Shown here: in pieces, positions 1-8,736 of the stretch
Numbering within the stretch: position 1 is the first letter of the stretch
How the letters are laid out: the number at the start of each line of letters is the position of its first letter
Assembly (NCBI RefSeq): GCF_001314995.1
Contig: NZ_CP012938.1
Span: 4,154,001-4,218,000 of the forward strand
Source of the DNA: Bacteroides ovatus
GTDB taxonomy: Bacteria; Bacteroidota; Bacteroidia; Bacteroidales; Bacteroidaceae
DNA: 64,000 nucleotides
Direction of reading: 5' to 3'
Notes under the pieces: generated by a model
Database searches by the model: none
What the model saw: the letters and a program-made list of their open reading frames with translations, nothing else
What the model was told of the DNA's origin: nothing
Position numbers and translations under genes: made by a program

Positions 1-169
1 TTTCCATTGCGGTTCGGAAGTGGAGGATACTGAAGTGTACTTGTTAGATAAAAATGGAAATCGATTGGCTTATAACGATAATTATTCAGGAACTAATGCT
101 TGCGATTTCCTAAGTGCTCATTTAGAGATGCCTTCACTTGCGGCCGGAACTAAAAGGAAAAGCCGTTGA
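1..169 (+). pseudogene. 5' remnant of Rhs-family gene, frame-broken
   Basis: A reading frame enters the window at base 2 and stops with TGA at 167-169. It encodes a segment with LLDKNGNRLAYNDNYSG followed by SLAAGT, as found in the N-terminal part of long Bacteroides Rhs proteins. The downstream Rhs reading frame (from about 138) lies in another register and overlaps it, so the two parts of one ancestral gene are now joined out of frame. The jump from the SLAAGT segment straight to the RPELKGKAVETIYQLTN segment suggests loss of internal sequence at the junction near 138-155. The 5' end lies outside the window. Confidence 0.6.
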
Positions 170-2777
170 AACAATATATCAGTTGACGAATGTGGTGGGA
201 AATGATTCGCTTAATTGTATCCGTTATCAAATAAAGGATGTGACGGAAAATGCTGATACTTTAGTCGCCATCTCTCCGGCAGGTAATTATCCGACAGGTA
301 GTCTTCACGTAACCCGTCGGACGGATGAAGAAGGAAACGCTGTTCTTGAGTTCAAAAACCGTTTTGGGCAAATAGTTTTAAACAGACAAATAGTCCGTGC
401 TCCCTATCATGAGTTCTATGATACAAACTACATCTATGATGAATGGGGAAATTTACATGTAGTATTGCCACCTAGAGCATCGGATTATATAAAATCTGGA
501 AATCTGTGGAACAATGCCTCTTCGTTCATTCTTCGCGATTACGCCTATCTCTATAAGTATGACAAGCGCTTCCGAATAACAGCAAAACGACTTCCGGGAC
601 AGGATTGGATACGTTATGTGTATGACAAAGCAGATTATCCTGTATTTACCCAGGATGGAGAACAGCGTAAACGGGGTGAGTGGAGTTTTTCCATTACTGA
701 CGGTTTGGGAAGAGTGTGTCTTACAGGAGTTTGTAAGAATACTTTTGAGCTTTCTCAAAGTGCCCTTGATACAGTGGTGAATGTTGTCTGCAATGATTAT
801 ACGGGGCTTTACAAAGGTTATTCTTTATCCGGAACATCGTTGATAGATGCGGAAATACTAACCGTGAACTATTACGATAACTATGCTTTCATGGGAATGA
901 ATGGCTTTCTTTCCTTCGCGAATTCGGACTACGAATACACGCCGCTTTCCGGTTATGGAGAACGATCTGAAGATAGTGCTCAATCTTTGTTGACCGGAAC
1001 ACTAACAGCCTATCGTGACAGTGCTAATCTGAATATTCTTGGATATATTCCATCAGTAATGTACTATGATTATCGTGGACGGATGATACAGAGTAAAAGT
1101 GGTAATCATTTAACTGAAGGCTTTGAAAAAGAATATATAGCTTATGACTTTACCAGTAATCCTTTGAAGCGGAAGCATGTCCATTCCGCCGCAGGAAAAG
1201 GTACACAGACAGAAGAATATACTTATACGTACGATCATGCAGGACGCCAGCTACTTGCGAAGCACAGTTTGAATGGAGGAAACCCTGTTATTTTAACGGA
1301 TAAATATTACGATGCTCTCGGGCGCTTGTCGGATGTATGCCGCCATGGCAACTGTGGACGTCTTGAAAGCTGGTATGATTATAATGTACGTTCTTGGATA
1401 ACAGCCATTAACGGTCCCCTGTTTAGCCAGAAGTTGTATTATAATGACAAACGTTCGAACGGGACTAACAGTGTTTGTTATAGTGGTAATATTTCCGGTA
1501 TGGATTGGAAAGTGACTTCAGACAATATCCAAAGAGGGTATGATTTTACGTATGATGCCTTGTCGCGGTTGAAGACGGCAAATTATCTGGAGAGTAATAA
1601 TAGAAAAATGAACTGTTTTGATACTTCTTATCGTTATGACAAACACGGGAATATAACTTTTTTAGGACGTTATGGACAGACAGGGATTGATACTTATGAA
1701 ATTATTGATAGTCTGTATATGGTTTACAATGGCAATCAATTGGAGGCTGTTGAAGATATGGCTACTGCATCAGTTTACAATAACGGTTTTGAGTTTAGAA
1801 ATGGTGTTTCCAGTGAAGTTGAGTACTTTTATGACGCGAATGGTAATTTGACGAAAGATTTGAATAAGAATATTCTTGATATTCAATATAATTTCTTAAA
1901 TTTACCTCGCCGGATAACTTTTGGTGATGGTAGTAATATTTCATATAGTTATGATGCAACAGGGAAAAAACTTCGGACAGTTCATCAGGCAGGTGATACG
2001 AATACTACCACTGACTATTGCGGCAATGTGATCTATGAAAATGGTATAGCTAAAACGTTGCTTGTGGAAGGCGGCTATGTTTCTTTTTCGGACAACAAGT
2101 ATCATTATTATATTCAGGACCATCAAGGAAATAATCGTGTGGTTGCTGATGAAAATGGAAACATAGAGGAGGTGAATCATTATTATCCTTTCGGTGGTAC
2201 GTTTGCTTCGTCTTCTTCCTCTGTTCAGGCTTATAAGTATAATGGTAAGGAGTTGGATAGGAAGAATGGTTTGGATTGGTACGATTACGGGGCAAGGCAC
2301 TATAATGCTGCGTTAGGTAGATGGCATGTGGTGGATCCTATGGCGGAGAAGTATTATTCATTAAGTTCTTATGGGTATTGCAATAACAATCCTATAAGAT
2401 ATATTGATCCAACAGGTATGCTTTATACGGGTTATGCAGTTGATACGAATGGATATATTTCAAAAGTAAATAATGAAGGGGGCAATAGTTATGATGTATT
2501 GTATAGTAAAGAAAAGTATTCATCTAATACTGTAAAAGACTATGATAAAACTGGCAATAAGACAGGGATACAGATAAGTAAAGGAATACTTTCGGGTACA
2601 GAAATGAAGAATATGAGTTCTAAACAAATTACAGGTGTTATGCAGAGTCAAGAGGGAAGAGCTACTGGAAAAACAATAAAAAGCCACGCGTATGAAGTGA
2701 AAAGTGATAATGAATCATTGAGTATCATGAACTTTTTAGATAAAAATACTGACGTGGAATGGAGTAATACTTTATGA
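138..2777 (+). CDS. Rhs/YD-repeat core protein with truncated JAMM-like toxin tip
   Basis: An 879-residue Rhs-family protein body. YD-type repeats (such as YTYDHAGRQLLAK, FTYDALSRLKTANY and YFYDANGNLTKD) run through the protein, and the classic core end (YYPFGG, then YNGKELD, DWYDYGARHYN, GRWHVVDPMAEKYYSLS, YGYCNNNPIRYIDPTG) finishes near residue 761. Rhs cores form a shell that encloses and delivers a variable C-terminal toxin, usually exported by a type VI secretion system in Bacteroidales. The 118-residue tip after DPTG ends at VEWSNTL and is cut short: its continuation is in the next frame (2774-3052). The TTG at 138 is probably not a true start, because the frame is a continuation of the broken upstream part. 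The gene is probably inactive as written unless the frame breaks are sequencing errors or are bypassed. Confidence 0.8.
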   Translation: MRPELKGKAVETIYQLTNVVGNDSLNCIRYQIKDVTENADTLVAISPAGNYPTGSLHVTRRTDEEGNAVLEFKNRFGQIVLNRQIVRAPYHEFYDTNYIYDEWGNLHVVLPPRASDYIKSGNLWNNASSFILRDYAYLYKYDKRFRITAKRLPGQDWIRYVYDKADYPVFTQDGEQRKRGEWSFSITDGLGRVCLTGVCKNTFELSQSALDTVVNVVCNDYTGLYKGYSLSGTSLIDAEILTVNYYDNYAFMGMNGFLSFANSDYEYTPLSGYGERSEDSAQSLLTGTLTAYRDSANLNILGYIPSVMYYDYRGRMIQSKSGNHLTEGFEKEYIAYDFTSNPLKRKHVHSAAGKGTQTEEYTYTYDHAGRQLLAKHSLNGGNPVILTDKYYDALGRLSDVCRHGNCGRLESWYDYNVRSWITAINGPLFSQKLYYNDKRSNGTNSVCYSGNISGMDWKVTSDNIQRGYDFTYDALSRLKTANYLESNNRKMNCFDTSYRYDKHGNITFLGRYGQTGIDTYEIIDSLYMVYNGNQLEAVEDMATASVYNNGFEFRNGVSSEVEYFYDANGNLTKDLNKNILDIQYNFLNLPRRITFGDGSNISYSYDATGKKLRTVHQAGDTNTTTDYCGNVIYENGIAKTLLVEGGYVSFSDNKYHYYIQDHQGNNRVVADENGNIEEVNHYYPFGGTFASSSSSVQAYKYNGKELDRKNGLDWYDYGARHYNAALGRWHVVDPMAEKYYSLSSYGYCNNNPIRYIDPTGMLYTGYAVDTNGYISKVNNEGGNSYDVLYSKEKYSSNTVKDYDKTGNKTGIQISKGILSGTEMKNMSSKQITGVMQSQEGRATGKTIKSHAYEVKSDNESLSIMNFLDKNTDVEWSNTL

Positions 2778-3052
2778 ATGATAATCAGGGGAATAGTGTT
2801 AACCTGATAACTACAAGTCATGAAAATAGTACAATAGGATTAGGAAGTTACCAGATTGGGAAATATACTCGGTTAGGTTTTCAAGTTATCAGAGCGGATC
2901 ATATTCATCCAGGAATTGGACGTACTACGCCATCAAAAGATAATGCTGACATAGGAAACGCTAAAAATATATTAGAAGATTCTCCTAAAGCTGTTTTTAG
3001 AATATTAAACAATGGAAAATATTATGACTATACAAATAAAGTACGTAAATAA
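2774..3052 (+). pseudogene. Second half of Rhs JAMM-like toxin tip (frameshifted)
   Basis: A 92-residue frame overlaps the Rhs stop by 4 bases and continues its toxin domain. The preceding frame ends with NTDVEW; this one carries a DHIHP metal-binding motif followed by DNADIGNAKNI, matching the E...HxHP...D layout of JAB/JAMM metalloprotease-like toxins. The intact tip at 3666-4265 shows the same order (NTSVEW, then HSHP, then SDQD) in one frame. A one-base change in the T-run at 2771-2773 would restore a single reading frame. The serine of the usual SxxD motif is not clearly present. An alternative is a separate small gene starting at ATG 2774, but the motif split argues against it. Confidence 0.6.
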
Positions 3053-3067
3053 TGAAATAAAAAAGTT

Positions 3068-3628
3068 ATGAAAGTATTAGTTTATTTCTCATTTGTCATG
3101 TTGTTAATTCTGCTATTTGTTAGATGCAGGTCTAGCGAAGAAATTGTTAAGTTTAAACCTTACAAAGCAAAAGATTATATAACTAAGGAAATAAAAGTGT
3201 ATGAAGTAAAGGAATGTTTATATCCAATATTAGATTCTATTATAACGAAAACAGAAGGCTGTCCTATGTATCAAGGATTAAAAAATAAAATAGCTTTTTC
3301 TTTTGACATATTGTCCGATTCGACAGAATTCTCAATTGGAGTTGAATATTTGCCTAGGTTTAAAAATCATGCAAGGTACACGGATGCTATATTCTATTAC
3401 AAAGGATATGATTTCTATTGCGGAGAGACTTTTCTTGACTATTTTTTTAAGAAGACGGATCGAACTATATTCATCAATTGCATTGATTCTAAAAAGTTTC
3501 AGTTTGAGATGCATTTTAGGGGTGATATGGATATGTTTTGGTGGTATAACTATATTAATGGGCAAATAATTAATACGACATATGGATATTGTAGTGAAGA
3601 GCCTGGAGGGTTAATACTTAATAAATAA
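3068..3628 (+). CDS. Putative immunity protein for the first JAMM-like tip
   Basis: A 186-residue protein with a hydrophobic N-terminus (about residues 4-19) ending in RC, so it is a membrane-anchored or exported protein; the lipobox is weak. The rest is hydrophilic, with several cysteines and aromatic patches, and I do not recognise the family. It follows the toxin tip by 15 bases in the same direction and is AT-rich like the rest of the cassette. Position and export signal suggest an immunity protein that meets the incoming toxin outside the cytoplasm. The function is inferred from context only. Confidence 0.55.
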   Translation: MKVLVYFSFVMLLILLFVRCRSSEEIVKFKPYKAKDYITKEIKVYEVKECLYPILDSIITKTEGCPMYQGLKNKIAFSFDILSDSTEFSIGVEYLPRFKNHARYTDAIFYYKGYDFYCGETFLDYFFKKTDRTIFINCIDSKKFQFEMHFRGDMDMFWWYNYINGQIINTTYGYCSEEPGGLILNK

Positions 3629-3665
3629 AAAATCTTATCCGTATAGCTACTGTAAGAATAATCCA

Positions 3666-4265
3666 GTGTTGAGAGTAGATATTGATGGAAAAACTGATTA
3701 TACAGTAAACAGTGCAGGTAGGCTTTTCAAAACTGTTGTAGAGGGTTCTACTGATGATAGATTGATGAGCACTAGATCAGGTGTTGAATCGATAACTGTG
3801 AATGATAAAAAAATACTTTCTGGAATGTATAATATGCAAGATGGTAAATCAGGAGGTCTTGAAACTTATAATTCAACATCAAGCCTTGAGGATGCAGCCG
3901 AAGTTTTCAAATTTGGAGCTGATAACACTTCTGTTGAATGGAAGTTGGATATATATAATGATAAGGGAGATAAAACGGCTATTATCGGAACTTCGGGTAG
4001 AGAAGATAGTGTATTCTCTGATAAACAGAGTGAATTGAATGTAAAAGGAGATAAAGTGATAGATATGCATTCACATCCATATAATGCCCAAGCTTCTGAC
4101 CAAGACATGAAAAATTTGAAAATAAAGACAGGTGCTGTCTATCACAGGGATAGTAAAGTATTATTCTTCTACAATAGTGAAGATTCACGTATTGGTAATA
4201 ATGCATATAAAATAGATACGGGTAAAACGTTGTTAGATAAGTTAAATGATAAATTTATGAAGTAA
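3666..4265 (+). CDS. Orphan Rhs C-terminal tip, JAB/JAMM-like toxin
   Basis: A 199-residue tip lacking an Rhs core. The open frame extends upstream of the GTG at 3666 and encodes SYPYSYCKNNPVLRVDIDG, the last strand of an Rhs core (compare SSYGYCNNNPIRYIDPTG in the full gene), so the cassette joins at the usual recombination point. The domain has VEW (candidate catalytic Glu), HSHP and SDQD, the E-HxHP-SxxD signature of JAMM metalloproteases. Its own start is doubtful; orphan tips are generally thought to be silent until recombined onto a core. The stop codon overlaps the start of the next gene by one base, typical of toxin-immunity pairs. Confidence 0.65.
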   Translation: MLRVDIDGKTDYTVNSAGRLFKTVVEGSTDDRLMSTRSGVESITVNDKKILSGMYNMQDGKSGGLETYNSTSSLEDAAEVFKFGADNTSVEWKLDIYNDKGDKTAIIGTSGREDSVFSDKQSELNVKGDKVIDMHSHPYNAQASDQDMKNLKIKTGAVYHRDSKVLFFYNSEDSRIGNNAYKIDTGKTLLDKLNDKFMK

Positions 4266-5425
4266 TGAGAACTACGTTTCTAAATTTGATATTATTATTT
4301 GTTATAGTAGGCTGTAAACAGCCTACTATAAACAAAGTTCAGCAAGCGGTGGAAGCGCAAACCAAATTGCTTGTGGATAGTGGCTTGATTGCTAATGAAT
4401 ATGTAGTATTATATGAGTTGGCTATTAATGATTCCAATCATATATACAGTATTCAAGCAGCTGATTGTCCGGCAGATTTAAAATTTGAATATCCTTCAAA
4501 GATCATTAAGTACAAGGATAAGTATCTCTGTTTTATAGAATTGGATGAGGCACCAATGTCTGTAAAGGAAATGATAGAGGCGTCTGGTTATTCGGGCAAT
4601 TTTGTGGTAGAAGGAGGCGGGGGAAAGAGTTGGCTTTTGGTTGTTTCCAAACTTGGAGAGAAGAAAATATTAATAGATACTTCATTGCTTAGGGAATGGG
4701 ACACATATTTTAATATTACGGAATTGTGGCCCTATTTTTCGGGATATGTGAAAGGATGCCCAGTACAGATGGGGATTATGTCTCATGATGTTGAGTTGAG
4801 CGATTCCTATTTAAGTTGTAATGTGGATAGTATAAAACGGAATTTGCTTTGGAATGAAAACCAGAATACTACAATGATAAAGAACGTATATGGACAAATG
4901 TATCTGAAAAACAATACAGATTCCATTGTTTACTTGTCGTCAAGTACTAAAAAACATTATGCTGTTGTAGATGGTCAGGATAGCCTTTATTTGTCACTTG
5001 GTGATTCTTTGTCCATTATTTTGGGACCGAATGAAAAAAAAATTTTAGAATATAAAAGCCTGCCTCATCAAGATGAGTTCTTTAGAAATCTGACGTTGAA
5101 AGAAGATCCTTGGGAGTATTTCTATAATCTATTTTGCAGATCAACATACAGCCTTATAAATGTAAATGGGAAAGATTCTCAAACAAAAGTGATGTTTCAT
5201 GATATTGATAATTATGGATTTAATGTTTCTATGACGTCTCCTAGTATTCAATTTCAGATATTAAACCACGGTATATATGATAAGAAGGATGGGGAAATGT
5301 CGAGATTCAGATTTTGGTCTGATAAATGGGATGCTATGAGTAATACTGACAAGCAGAGACTATCAGATGATGCAGATGAGAGATTTCAAAGAAACGTGAA
5401 TCTAGTAAAGGATAATAGTAAGTAA
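4265..5425 (+). CDS. Putative immunity lipoprotein for the orphan tip
   Basis: A 386-residue protein with a clear lipoprotein signal (hydrophobic residues 5-15, lipobox IVGC, Cys at about 17). The ATG overlaps the stop of the orphan JAMM-like tip (TAATG), implying translational coupling. No recognised domain is visible; the mature part is acidic, and a central region looks beta-rich (around residues 200-300). Twice the size of the immunity candidate at 3068-3628 and unrelated to it by eye. Immunity function is inferred from adjacency, coupling and export. Confidence 0.6.
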   Translation: MRTTFLNLILLFVIVGCKQPTINKVQQAVEAQTKLLVDSGLIANEYVVLYELAINDSNHIYSIQAADCPADLKFEYPSKIIKYKDKYLCFIELDEAPMSVKEMIEASGYSGNFVVEGGGGKSWLLVVSKLGEKKILIDTSLLREWDTYFNITELWPYFSGYVKGCPVQMGIMSHDVELSDSYLSCNVDSIKRNLLWNENQNTTMIKNVYGQMYLKNNTDSIVYLSSSTKKHYAVVDGQDSLYLSLGDSLSIILGPNEKKILEYKSLPHQDEFFRNLTLKEDPWEYFYNLFCRSTYSLINVNGKDSQTKVMFHDIDNYGFNVSMTSPSIQFQILNHGIYDKKDGEMSRFRFWSDKWDAMSNTDKQRLSDDADERFQRNVNLVKDNSK

Positions 5426-5547
5426 ACGAATCTACTTGCCTATGTGTCTTACCCTGGCATAAGCTGACTAGAAAATATTCAATTTGTATCAGGGTATTAT
5501 GTATTCTCTGTTGTCGGTACTCTTCACCAGAATAGCCAAGCACCTAG

Positions 5548-5763
5548 TTTCTCTGTTTTAGGGAAGATTACAAACTTGAAAATCAAGTATACGATGCTCA
5601 TAGCCATACAGGTACGAATCCTAATGTGGACTTTGTTCCATCAACACCTGATATTAATGCTGCAAGAAGTTTAATAATGGCGTCACCAAATGCTAAAGTT
5701 TATATATATGCACCTTGGAAGTCTGGTAACCAATGGATAAATTTAAATAGTTATGCGAAATAG
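5548..5763 (+). pseudogene. Decayed third JAMM-like toxin tip
   Basis: An open frame with no start codon encodes about 71 residues ending at TAG 5761-5763. It contains VYDAHSH, then STPD 13 residues further on, matching the HxH and SxxD parts of the JAMM motif; the upstream region with the glutamate is missing. The tail (NAKVYIYAPWKSGNQW) resembles the final strands of the other tips. The 3' end overlaps the next gene by 11 bases, the arrangement expected for toxin and immunity. The region 5426-5547 just upstream shows no gene and no recognisable remnant. Confidence 0.55.
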
Positions 5764-6478
5764 AAAAGTAGCTTGTTTATTAATCCTGTTGTTTTTTTCA
5801 ATTATATATGGAATTAAACTAATAGTTGATGCAAAATCTCATCCTAAAATAGTTTTTACTGATTTACCTGGACTAATTCGTACTGGCTATGATTTTGTGG
5901 ACGACAGTCATGCTTTCCCTAAATTATGTACATTATTAAATGATTCTTTGTTGCTTAAAAAAGGTGGCGTGAAAATGGCGGTATTTACTAATATTAATTT
6001 GTCAGATAGTACAATCGACTGGTGTTTGTCGTGCTATAACGATGAAACTGAACTGTTAAGAGCAACTGATAGGTGTTTTTTTAATATTGATCTGTATGAA
6101 GGGGGACATATAAAAGTACAAAACACCCCTACTCAATTATCTGATATCCGCGGTTTAGCTGTAGATTATATTTTTTATCTTGATAGTGCAAGTAGAAGAT
6201 GTATTTTTACTAGGCGTAATATCAATCAGGAAGAAGAATTAGAAATATCAGGTGCCGGAGTGTATATGAAAGTACATATAGAAGATAATAATGGTTTCTC
6301 GATTTCTGATTGGCGGGTCTTTTATAATTGCTTGTATGACTTAATAAAGTTATTCGAAGATGAAAGAAATAAAATATCGTTGAAAATATGGGATAAGGAC
6401 TATGATTCGCTTTCGTTTCAGGAAAAGGAAAAAATTGTAGATTTAGCTGGTTATCGTATTAATATAGAATTTAAATAG
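5753..6478 (+). CDS. Putative immunity protein for the third tip
   Basis: A 241-residue protein with an N-terminal membrane segment (about residues 7-27) and a hydrophilic remainder, so probably anchored in the inner membrane or exported without a lipobox. It overlaps the 3' end of the decayed JAMM-like tip by 11 bases, which fixes ATG 5753 as a plausible start. No recognised domain. Very AT-rich, like the two preceding cassettes. Most likely an immunity gene that outlived its toxin. Confidence 0.55.
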   Translation: MRNRKVACLLILLFFSIIYGIKLIVDAKSHPKIVFTDLPGLIRTGYDFVDDSHAFPKLCTLLNDSLLLKKGGVKMAVFTNINLSDSTIDWCLSCYNDETELLRATDRCFFNIDLYEGGHIKVQNTPTQLSDIRGLAVDYIFYLDSASRRCIFTRRNINQEEELEISGAGVYMKVHIEDNNGFSISDWRVFYNCLYDLIKLFEDERNKISLKIWDKDYDSLSFQEKEKIVDLAGYRINIEFK

Positions 6479-6492
6479 TTTCTGTTAACCTG

Positions 6493-6570
6493 ACTTTTTG
6501 ATCTTTCTTCAAAAAGATATCTTGTCCCGATATGAGCTGTAAAAACTACTCCCACTTCATACCGGGACAA
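6493..6570. terminator. Two stem-loops closing the Rhs locus
   Basis: A first hairpin pairs TTTTTGA with TCAAAAA (about 6493-6515). A second has near-complementary 15-nt arms at 6522-6536 (TTGTCCCGATATGAG) and 6555-6570 (CTTCATACCGGGACAA) with one mismatch. There is no long T-run, so rho-independent termination is possible but not certain. The GC change from the AT-rich cassettes to the following housekeeping genes occurs here. Confidence 0.4.
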
Positions 6571-6694
6571 CTCTTCTATTAAAAGTCCTTAACAAAACCC
6601 CAATCCATCACTTTTTATTTGTTTCTTTGCACCAAATTCGGGTATAGTGTTGTCTTGTCATTCGAGGCAGCACTTAATTTTGCTTAGATAGTTA

Positions 6695-7594
6695 ATGGAG
6701 AAACTCAGTATAAATGCTTGTCCGGTGTGTGGCGGTGCGCACTTGAAACGCGTCATGACTTGTACGGATTTTTATGCTTCGGGCGAACAGTTTGAACTGT
6801 ATTCGTGTGAGGACTGTGGATTTACATTCACACAAGGAGTCCCCGTGGAAGCAGAGATAGGCAAGTATTATGAGACTCCCGACTATATCTCTCACACTGA
6901 TACGCGCAAAGGCGCGATGAATAATATCTACCATTATGTACGTTCCTATATGCTGGGCCGCAAAGCGCGCCTGGTAGCCAAGGAAGCGCATCGTAAAACA
7001 GGGCGTTTGCTTGATATAGGTACGGGAACCGGTTACTTTTCCGATACGATGGTTCGCCGGGGCTGGAAAGTGGAGGCGGTGGAGAAAAGTCCGCAGGCAC
7101 GTGAGTTTGCGAAGCTGCATTTCGATTTGGACGTAAAGCCCGAATCGGCTCTGAAAGAGTTTGCTCCCGGCAGTTTTGATGTCATCACCCTTTGGCATGT
7201 GATGGAACATCTGGAACACCTTGGTGAAGTGTGGCAGCGACTTCATGAGTTGCTGACAGAAAAAGGAGTATTGATTGTAGCCGTACCCAACTGCTCTTCT
7301 TATGATGCTCAACGTTATGGCGAGTATTGGGCGGCATACGACGTTCCCCGTCATCTCTGGCATTTTACTCCGGGCACTATACAACAATTGGCTTCCCGTC
7401 ATGGCTTTATTATGGCGGCGCGTCATCCGATGCCGTTCGATGCGTTCTACGTATCCATGTTGAGCGAAAAACATCGTGGCAGTTCATGCAGTTTCCTGAA
7501 AGGGATGTTTGCCGGAACGTTAGCGTGGTTTAATGCTTTAGGACGGAAAGAACGCAGTAGTTCCATGATTTATGTATTCCGAAAAAAGAGATAA
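6695..7594 (+). CDS. Class I SAM-dependent methyltransferase with N-terminal zinc ribbon
   Basis: A 299-residue protein. The N-terminus carries CPVCG (residue 9) and CEDCG (about 38), a probable zinc-binding knuckle. The central domain has the SAM-binding LLDIGTGTGYFS motif (about residue 105) and the post-motif LWHVMEHLEH, as in the Methyltransf_23 family. The substrate is unknown. It sits 3 bases before ftsX and heads a run of cell-envelope and RNA-modification genes. Cytoplasmic; no signal peptide. Confidence 0.8.
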   Translation: MEKLSINACPVCGGAHLKRVMTCTDFYASGEQFELYSCEDCGFTFTQGVPVEAEIGKYYETPDYISHTDTRKGAMNNIYHYVRSYMLGRKARLVAKEAHRKTGRLLDIGTGTGYFSDTMVRRGWKVEAVEKSPQAREFAKLHFDLDVKPESALKEFAPGSFDVITLWHVMEHLEHLGEVWQRLHELLTEKGVLIVAVPNCSSYDAQRYGEYWAAYDVPRHLWHFTPGTIQQLASRHGFIMAARHPMPFDAFYVSMLSEKHRGSSCSFLKGMFAGTLAWFNALGRKERSSSMIYVFRKKR

Positions 7595-7597
7595 CGC

Positions 7598-8479
7598 ATG
7601 GGAAATCAAAACAAATATAAGTCAGGTTCAATCTTCGACATGCAGTTCATCACGTCGAGTATCAGTACGACACTGGTGTTGCTGTTGTTAGGACTGGTTG
7701 TCTTTTTCGTATTGACGGCGCACAATCTTTCCGTATATGTCCGCGAGAATATCAGTTTCTCCGTTCTTATCAGTGACGATATGAAAGAAGCGGATATACT
7801 GAAACTTCAGAAAAAACTGAATCAGGAACCTTTCGTGAAACAATCCGAATACATCTCTAAAAAACAAGCATTGAAAGAGCAGACGGAGGCAATGGGAACT
7901 GACCCGGAAGAATTCCTGGGCTATAACCCCTTTACCGCTTCCATCGAAATCAAGCTTCATTCCGACTATGCCAATTCCGACAGCATCGCAAAGATAGAGA
8001 AAATGATTAAAAAGAACACCAATATTCAAGACGTGCTCTATCGAAAGGAACTGATTGACGCTGTGAATGATAACATACGAAATATCAGCCTGGTGCTGCT
8101 CGCTCTGGCAGTGGTGCTCACTTTTATTTCTTTTGCTCTGATAAACAATACGATAAGACTGGCTATCTACTCGAAACGCTTCCTCATTCATACGATGAAA
8201 CTGGTAGGGGCGAGTTGGGGATTCATCCGAGGGCCATTCCTTCGAAAGAATGTATGGAGCGGAATACTGGCAGCCATCGTTGCCGATTCCGTATTGATGG
8301 GAACCGCCTATTGGGCCGTGACGTATGAACAAGAATTACTTCAGGTCATCACGCCCGAAGTCATGTTGATTGTCTGTGCAAGCGTATTGGTATTTGGAAT
8401 TGTAATAACGTGGCTATGTGCCTATTTCTCCATGAATAAATATTTGAGAATGAAAGCCAACAGCCTGTACTATATTTAA
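7598..8479 (+). CDS. ftsX: Cell division protein FtsX, permease-like
   Basis: A 293-residue inner membrane protein with the FtsX layout: one membrane span after a short cytoplasmic tail (residues 22-42), a periplasmic domain (about 45-160), then three C-terminal spans within an FtsX/MacB permease domain (LINNTIRLAIYSKR and MKLVGAS motifs). FtsX works with the ATPase FtsE to switch on peptidoglycan hydrolases at the division site. ftsE is not next to it here. Close spacing to the methyltransferase upstream and DUF3098 downstream suggests co-transcription. Confidence 0.9.
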   Translation: MGNQNKYKSGSIFDMQFITSSISTTLVLLLLGLVVFFVLTAHNLSVYVRENISFSVLISDDMKEADILKLQKKLNQEPFVKQSEYISKKQALKEQTEAMGTDPEEFLGYNPFTASIEIKLHSDYANSDSIAKIEKMIKKNTNIQDVLYRKELIDAVNDNIRNISLVLLALAVVLTFISFALINNTIRLAIYSKRFLIHTMKLVGASWGFIRGPFLRKNVWSGILAAIVADSVLMGTAYWAVTYEQELLQVITPEVMLIVCASVLVFGIVITWLCAYFSMNKYLRMKANSLYYI

Positions 8480-8491
8480 AATTAATAAACT

Positions 8492-8734
8492 ATGTCTGAC
8501 AAGCAGAAATTTGCCTTTGATAAAGTGAACTTTATCTTGCTCGCGATAGGGATGGCGATTGTTATTATCGGCTTTCTATTGATGACGGGACCTACATCGT
8601 CCGAAACCTCTTTTGAACCCGATATTTTCAGTGTACGCAGAATCAAGGTAGCGCCGGTTGTTTGCCTGTTTGGCTTCTTGTCTATGATTTACGCTGTATT
8701 ACGCAAACCTAAAACACAAAAAACAGAAGAATAA
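8492..8734 (+). CDS. DUF3098 small membrane protein
   Basis: An 80-residue protein with two membrane spans (about 12-31 and 53-70) separated by a short loop with [17 protein letters not shown], the pattern of DUF3098 proteins of Bacteroidetes. The function is unknown. It lies between ftsX and uppP, which suggests a link to division or envelope synthesis. Two bases separate it from uppP. Confidence 0.8.
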   Translation: MSDKQKFAFDKVNFILLAIGMAIVIIGFLLMTGPTSSETSFEPDIFSVRRIKVAPVVCLFGFLSMIYAVLRKPKTQKTEE

Positions 8735-8736
8735 AG

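Noticed and set aside
138..2777. The Rhs gene as an intact T6SS effector
   Set aside because: The frame is broken at both ends and no T6SS structural genes or adaptor genes are present in this window.
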